DNA of 64,000 bases. It comes from Hymenobacter aerilatus. Lineage in GTDB: Bacteria; Bacteroidota; Bacteroidia; Cytophagales; Hymenobacteraceae. Below are positions 59,732 to 64,000 of the stretch, in pieces. How positions within the stretch are numbered: the stretch's first letter is position 1; each line of letters starts with the position of its first letter. Made by a program: the position numbers and the translations under genes. The stretch is from positions 434,001-498,000 of the forward strand of contig NZ_CP095053.1 of the NCBI RefSeq assembly GCF_022921095.1, written 5' to 3'. The notes under the pieces are model-generated. The model had not been told where the DNA came from, did no database searches, and saw only the letters and a list, made by a program, of their open reading frames with translations.

Positions 59732-61474
59732 TTATACATTCAGTTTTTTGCGCTGGTCCAGGATGTACTCGCTCGTGCGCATCGACAAGGCAAGAATAGT
59801 CCAGGTAGCGTTTTTGTCGCCTTGCTGCACAAAAGGAGCCGCGTCTACCACAAACAAGTTGCGGCAGTCGTGGGCCTGGCACCACTTGTTGAGTGCCGAT
59901 TTCTTGGGGTCGTCGCCCATGCGCACGGTGCCTACCTCGTGAATGATGCGGCCAGGCGCTTCCAGCCCGTAGTTGGTTTCGGGGCCAGGAATTTTGGAAG
60001 TGATAACGGCGCCCATACCGTGCATGATTTCCTGGAAGGTTTCCTGCATGTGTTTGGCCTGCTGCACCTCAGCATCGGTCCACTTGTAGTGGAATTTCAG
60101 GACCGGAATACCATATTTATCCACTACGTCCTTGTCGATTTCGCAGTAGTTGTCGGCGCGGGCAATGGCGGTGCCGCGGCCGGCCATGCCCACCTGCGTG
60201 CCGTAGAAGCGGCGGTAGTCGTCTTTCAGCGAGGCGCCAAAGCCCCCGGCTTCTTTCTTATTACCGTCGCGGTCGGGCACCAGGCCGTTCAGCTTGTGCA
60301 TGCCCATCCCGAAACCGTAGGAGGGCATGTGCATGCCGCCGCCGTATTCGATGTGGTAGCCACGGGGAAAGTTCAGCTTCTTGTTGTCGAGCCACCATGG
60401 GGTATAGATGTGCACGCTACCCACACCGTCTTCGTTGTAGCGCTTGCGGTCCATCAGTTGGGGTAGGAAACCGCCCAGGCTGGCACCCGTGGAGTCGTGG
60501 ATGTACTTGCCCACCACGCCGCTGCTGTTAGCCAGCCCGTTGGGGTGGCGCGCCGAGACAGAGTTGAGCAGCAAACGAGCCGATTCGCCGGCGCTAGCAC
60601 CCAAAATCACTGTTTTGCCCAGCACCTGGTACTCCTGCAACGTCTCCTTGTCTACGTACGATACGCCCGTAGCTATGCCGTCGGCATCGGTCAGCACCTC
60701 GCGCACCATGGCATTGGTGATGAGCTTCAGGTTGCCGGTTTTCAGGGCTGGAATCACCAAGCACGATGACGCGGAGAAGTCACCGTACACTTTGCAGCTA
60801 CGGCCGCACTGCCCGCAGAAGAAGCAGGCGCCCCGGTCTTTGTTGTCGGGTAAGGCTTCGGTGAGCACAGAGCCCCGGCCCGTAATGACCTTCACGCCAG
60901 CTTTTTCGGCGCCTTTCTTAATAAATAGCTCGTTGAGGCGGGGCTTGGGTGGGGGTAGGAAAATGCCATCGGGTTCGTTTTCCAAGTTTTCTACGGTACC
61001 GTAGATGCCAATCATCCGGTCAATCTTGTCGTAGAACGGCTTCACCTCGTCGTAGGTGATAGGCCAGTCGTCGGTGAGGCCGTCGATGTGGTGGCTCTTG
61101 AAATCGTTGGGCCCCATGCGCAGCGAGATGCGCCCCCAGTGGTTGGTGCGCCCACCCAGCATCCGCGCCCGAAACCAGTCGAACTGCGTGCCGTCCTTCG
61201 TGGTGTATGGTTCGCCTTCCAACTCCCAGCCGCCGTAGGCTGCATCAAAATCTCCAAAAGGGCGCACCGTAGAGGCCCCGCGCCGCGGCGACTCGTATGG
61301 GAACTTCAACTGCTGTGCGTCCTTTGCTGGGTCGAAGTAGGCGCCGGCTTCCAGCATCAGTACCTTCAGACCGGCGTGAGCTAGCACGTAGCCCGCCATG
61401 CCGCCCCCGGCCCCCGAACCCACAATCACGGCATCGTATACCGTCCCCGATTTTTTAATCTCGAATGTGCTCAT
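59732..61474 (-). CDS. GMC oxidoreductase, sugar 3-dehydrogenase-type large subunit
   Basis: 580 residues from the ATG at 61474 (MSTFEIKKSG). FAD-binding motif VYDAVIVGSGAGGGMAGYVL, a substrate-side pattern with RARMLGGRTNHWGRISLR, and a C-terminal GRIIHEVGTVRMG and FVVDAAPFVQQGDKN. A Cys cluster ACFFCGQCGRSCKVYGD (about 236-250) resembles the 3Fe-4S site of FAD glucoside/glucose dehydrogenases. With subunit 3 and a DUF1080 hydrolase next to it, oxidation of sugar C3 is the most likely reaction. Confidence 0.85.
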   Translation of the reverse strand: MSTFEIKKSGTVYDAVIVGSGAGGGMAGYVLAHAGLKVLMLEAGAYFDPAKDAQQLKFPYESPRRGASTVRPFGDFDAAYGGWELEGEPYTTKDGTQFDWFRARMLGGRTNHWGRISLRMGPNDFKSHHIDGLTDDWPITYDEVKPFYDKIDRMIGIYGTVENLENEPDGIFLPPPKPRLNELFIKKGAEKAGVKVITGRGSVLTEALPDNKDRGACFFCGQCGRSCKVYGDFSASSCLVIPALKTGNLKLITNAMVREVLTDADGIATGVSYVDKETLQEYQVLGKTVILGASAGESARLLLNSVSARHPNGLANSSGVVGKYIHDSTGASLGGFLPQLMDRKRYNEDGVGSVHIYTPWWLDNKKLNFPRGYHIEYGGGMHMPSYGFGMGMHKLNGLVPDRDGNKKEAGGFGASLKDDYRRFYGTQVGMAGRGTAIARADNYCEIDKDVVDKYGIPVLKFHYKWTDAEVQQAKHMQETFQEIMHGMGAVITSKIPGPETNYGLEAPGRIIHEVGTVRMGDDPKKSALNKWCQAHDCRNLFVVDAAPFVQQGDKNATWTILALSMRTSEYILDQRKKLNV

Positions 61475-61571
61475 GGTTTGATTTACTTGTGCGTGGTGGG
61501 CTGCCGACTGCTGAGGCAAGAAGTCGAAGTAACAACTGGCACCGCACCGCGCGCAACTACTTTATATTTGT

Positions 61572-62258
61572 TTATAATTCAGTGATGGTGATGTTGCGAA
61601 AAGACACTTCGTGGCCGTGGTCTTGCAGGGCAATGTGGCCTTTAGGGTAGGCGGCAAAGTCTTTCCAGGTTTTAAACTTGCTATTGTTGATCAGCTCGTT
61701 CCACTCCGGGCTACCCATCTGCGTCTCCACGATCTTGGTGCCGTTCAGCCAGAATGTGAGGTGCCCGTCTTGCTTGCGCAGTTTCACCTTGTTCCACTGG
61801 CCAGCGGGTTTCGCTACATCCTTGGCTGGGGCTTTCATATCATATAAAGAGCCAGCTAAGTGATTGGCTTTCTTGTTGTCAGAAGCCTTTTCGTTGTCCA
61901 ATACCTGCATCTCGATGCCGGTTTGGTAGGTAGCATGAAACTTAGGGTCTTCCTGCACACCGAAGATGATCCCGCTGTTGCCCGTCTCCGTAATATTCCA
62001 ATCCAGGGCCAGCTCAAAGTTTTCGTATTCTTTGTCCGTCACCAAGTCGCCACGGCCTTCCGCTTTTGGGTCTAGTTGCAGAGTGCCGTTCACTGCTTTC
62101 CAAGCGGGCGTGGTCGTGGGCTTCAGGTACAGGTGCCAGCCGTTGGTGGTTTTGCCGTCAAACAAAACCTGGGGCTTTTTCCCTGCCGGCTGCTTGTGAG
62201 CCGACGCGAGCGGACTACAAGCTATCAGGGTTGCAATACTGACAACGAGAAATTTCAT
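61572..62258 (-). CDS. DUF1080 protein, probable 3-keto-glycoside hydrolase
   Basis: 228 residues from the ATG at 62258 with a signal peptide (KFLVVSIATLIACSPLASA). Family landmarks: VLFDGKTTNGWHLYLK, LVTDKEYENFELALDWNI, GNSGIIFGVQ, AGQWNKVKLRKQDGHLTFWL and HIALQDHGHEVSFRNI. DUF1080 enzymes are known to split 3-keto-disaccharides, which matches the GMC dehydrogenase downstream. It acts in the periplasm or outside. Confidence 0.88.
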   Translation of the reverse strand: MKFLVVSIATLIACSPLASAHKQPAGKKPQVLFDGKTTNGWHLYLKPTTTPAWKAVNGTLQLDPKAEGRGDLVTDKEYENFELALDWNITETGNSGIIFGVQEDPKFHATYQTGIEMQVLDNEKASDNKKANHLAGSLYDMKAPAKDVAKPAGQWNKVKLRKQDGHLTFWLNGTKIVETQMGSPEWNELINNSKFKTWKDFAAYPKGHIALQDHGHEVSFRNITITEL

Positions 62259-62614
62259 AGGGTGTGGGTTATGAACAGGGTAGGCAAGAAGGCAGGGACT
62301 GGTAGTAGGAGCAGGCAAACGAGCAAAAGGAAGCAAATAGTTAGCAGCAACACACCGCCGCTAGCTGCCAATTGACTCAACATACAGAGCATTAGTTGCT
62401 TTTCCTAGCACTGGTAGATAGGCTATTTAACTGGCATAAAAGCGTACTCAATTTACCATGTATTAATGCTAAAACGATTTTGCAACGTAAGATAAGATAA
62501 ATGCCTGAACAATGAGATGAAACAGCGAATCATGTTGTACCGTAGGCTTAACTATACCGAAATGCCAATAGCTCCGTGGCTGTACCGGTCGCGTAGCCTT
62601 TAACACTTGTAGTT
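62259..62614. other. Intergenic region
   Basis: About 355 bp between divergent units. No gene and no clear promoter match; A/T-richer toward 62380-62560. Confidence 0.4.
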
Positions 62615-62767
62615 ATGGCTCAGACAGAAAAAGGACTCAAATTCATCCGGGTACCTGCCTACACGCGCAGCTACCACGGCAAGACCATCACAGTGCCCGC
62701 CCACGTGCGTAGCACCCCTACTCACTGCCCTACCACCGAAAAAGTAAGGGTAGGAGAGAAGCAGTAG
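62615..62767 (+). CDS. Small hypothetical protein (50 aa)
   Basis: An ATG-started frame of 50 codons with typical host codon use: MAQTEKGLKFIRVPAYTRSY then HGKTITVPAHVRSTPT. The pattern 'V..Y.RS.HG..I.VP.HVRSTP' looks like a conserved short protein motif in this group of bacteria. Function unknown. The frame and its stop are clean, followed 9 bp later by a palindromic element. Confidence 0.55.
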   Translation: MAQTEKGLKFIRVPAYTRSYHGKTITVPAHVRSTPTHCPTTEKVRVGEKQ

Positions 62768-62775
62768 AAACGGTG

Positions 62776-62803
62776 TGTCATCCTGCGCAAGCTCAGGATG
62801 ACA
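62776..62803. repeat. Host palindromic intergenic element, short copy
   Basis: TGTCATCCTG (62776-62785) and CAGGATGACA (62794-62803) with an 8-nt loop CGCAAGCT. It keeps only the outer 10-bp ends plus the AAGCT of copy A, as if the middle had been deleted. Confidence 0.8.
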
Positions 62804-62820
62804 GAGAAAAAATAACGCAA

Positions 62821-62851
62821 AAAGGCCCGGAAGAATTTCTTCCGGGCCTTT
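62821..62851. terminator. Terminator after dnaK
   Basis: The stem AAAGGCCCGGAAG (62821-62833)/CTTCCGGGCCTTT (62839-62851), with an A-rich side on the left, ends leftward dnaK transcription and probably also the short rightward gene. Confidence 0.9.
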
Positions 62852-62873
62852 CTTATTTAAAGCGTGTCAGCAA

Positions 62874-64000
62874 TTACTTGCTGCCGTCCACTTCTTCATA
62901 ATCTACATCGGTCACGTTGTCGGCACCTTGGGGCTGGCCTTGCTGGCCGTTGCCGCCGGGCTGACCACCGAAACCTTCTGCACCGGGTTGGCCTTGTGGG
63001 CCGCCCTGGGCGTACATTTCCTGCGAAGCAGCCTGCCAAGCAGCGTTGATGGCTTCCATCGCCGTGTCAATCTGCGCGAGGTCTTTGCTCTCGTGGGCCT
63101 TCTTGAGGTCGGCGAGGGCATTTTCAACGGCCGTTTTGTTGCCGCCGCTCAGCTTGTCGCCGTACTCTTTCAGTTGCTTTTCCGTCTGGAAAATCATCGA
63201 GTCAGCCTCGTTCACTTTCTTGATGCGGTCAGCTTCGGCGCGGTCGTTTGCTTCATTGGCTTTCGCCTCGTTGCGCATCCGCTCGATGTCAGCATCCGAC
63301 AGACCCGACGAAGCTTCGATGCGAATCTTCTGCTCCTTGCCGGTGCCTTTGTCTTTTGCCGATACGTTCAGGATACCGTTAGCGTCGATGTCGAAGGTTA
63401 CTTCGATCTGTGGTACGCCGCGGGGTGCTGGCGGAATGTCCGACAGGTGGAACTTACCAATGGTGCGGTTCTGCGAAGCCATCGGACGCTCGCCTTGCAA
63501 TACGTGGATTTCCACCGAAGGCTGGTTGTCCGAAGCCGTAGAGAACGTCTCCGATTTCTTAGTAGGAATCGTAGTGTTCGACTCGATGAGCTTGGTCATC
63601 ACGCCGCCCATCGTTTCGATACCCAGCGAAAGCGGGGTTACGTCGAGCAGCAGCACGTCTTTCACGTCGCCGGTCAGTACACCACCTTGGATGGCAGCGC
63701 CAATAGCTACTACCTCGTCGGGGTTTACGCCTTTGTTCGGCTTCTTGCCGAAGAACTTCTCTACCTCTTCCTGAATGCGCGGAATGCGGGTAGAACCACC
63801 CACGAGGATAACCTCGTCGATGTCCGAAGCCGACAGGCCAGCATCTTGCAGCGCCTTTTTGCAAGGCTCCATCGAACGACGCACGAGGTCGTCGGAGAGC
63901 TGCTCGAACTTAGCGCGGCTCAGCTTCACTACCAAGTGCTTAGGACCGGTAGCCGTAGCCGTAATGTAGGGTAGGTTGATTTCCGTCTCGTTCGACGACG
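62874..64000 (-). CDS. dnaK: Chaperone DnaK, C-terminal part (cut by window end)
   Basis: About 375 residues; the 5' part lies beyond the window. It includes the end of the ATPase domain ([35 protein letters not shown]), the linker [20 protein letters not shown], the substrate-binding beta domain ([20 protein letters not shown]) and the helical lid. The tail is Gly/Gln-rich and ends [11 protein letters not shown], like the usual EEVD-type end. It folds proteins in the cytoplasm. The reading frame continues to base 64000. Confidence 0.97.
   Translation of the reverse strand, partial: SSNETEINLPYITATATGPKHLVVKLSRAKFEQLSDDLVRRSMEPCKKALQDAGLSASDIDEVILVGGSTRIPRIQEEVEKFFGKKPNKGVNPDEVVAIGAAIQGGVLTGDVKDVLLLDVTPLSLGIETMGGVMTKLIESNTTIPTKKSETFSTASDNQPSVEIHVLQGERPMASQNRTIGKFHLSDIPPAPRGVPQIEVTFDIDANGILNVSAKDKGTGKEQKIRIEASSGLSDADIERMRNEAKANEANDRAEADRIKKVNEADSMIFQTEKQLKEYGDKLSGGNKTAVENALADLKKAHESKDLAQIDTAMEAINAAWQAASQEMYAQGGPQGQPGAEGFGGQPGGNGQQGQPQGADNVTDVDYEEVDGSK

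Overview
The window is a chromosomal segment of a Bacteroidota bacterium, most likely Hymenobacter or a close relative in the Hymenobacteraceae/Cytophagales. The reasons are G+C-rich host genes with TAnnTTTG (-7) promoter elements, almost no Shine-Dalgarno sequences, and a gene set (DUF6799 protein, MarR-YceI pair, GMC/DUF1080 cluster) familiar from that group. The genus is an inference from gene content; no rRNA is present.

The layout is host DNA (1-3613), a complete A/T-rich siphovirus-type prophage of about 40.5 kb (3614-44163), then host DNA again (44147-64000). The left host part carries a DUF6799 protein, a MarR regulator with a perfect palindromic operator, a YceI protein, an unknown protein and clpS. 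The prophage sits in the first six codons of recR. A 17-bp repeat with one mismatch (3614-3630 and 44147-44163) encodes Met-Glu-Phe-Pro-Ser at both ends, so recR stays intact at the right end but has lost its native upstream region.

Phage regions: (i) a leftward early block (3970-8288) with two antirepressor-type proteins, two HNH-type proteins and small unknown genes; (ii) a divergent control/origin region (8306-8657) with 22-bp-spaced iterons beside a Rep_3-type initiator; (iii) AT-hook proteins and a 750-bp non-coding stretch that ends in an RNA hairpin able to form a pseudoknot over the start of a divergent family A-like polymerase (11439-12956); (iv) HNH-AP2 endonuclease, RusA-like resolvase, terminases and HK97-type head genes; (v) tail genes, including a tail assembly chaperone pair with a -1 frameshift site, tape measure, tail tip and a series of modular fibres; (vi) a lysis block with candidate holins, a unimolecular spanin and a GH108 endolysin; (vii) a regulated right-end segment with twin operators, an HTH protein, a possible small RNA and the tyrosine integrase.

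The right host part carries recR, aspartate kinase, a glycosyltransferase fusion, an aminotransferase, an RfaE1/HldE-type sugar kinase, an NmrA protein with a Crp/Fnr regulator, a DUF937-OmpA protein, hemE, marC, an EEP-family phosphatase/nuclease, an FAD monooxygenase, a probable 3-keto-glycoside degradation cluster (GMC large subunit, subunit 3, DUF1080) and the 3' part of dnaK. A family of long palindromic elements with the core TGTCATCCTGAGC...GAAGGACCTT occurs six times in host intergenic DNA and was not seen in the prophage.

The least ordinary parts are the phage replication module (iteron initiator plus polymerase with pseudoknot leader), the recR-targeted attachment site, and the host palindromic element family.
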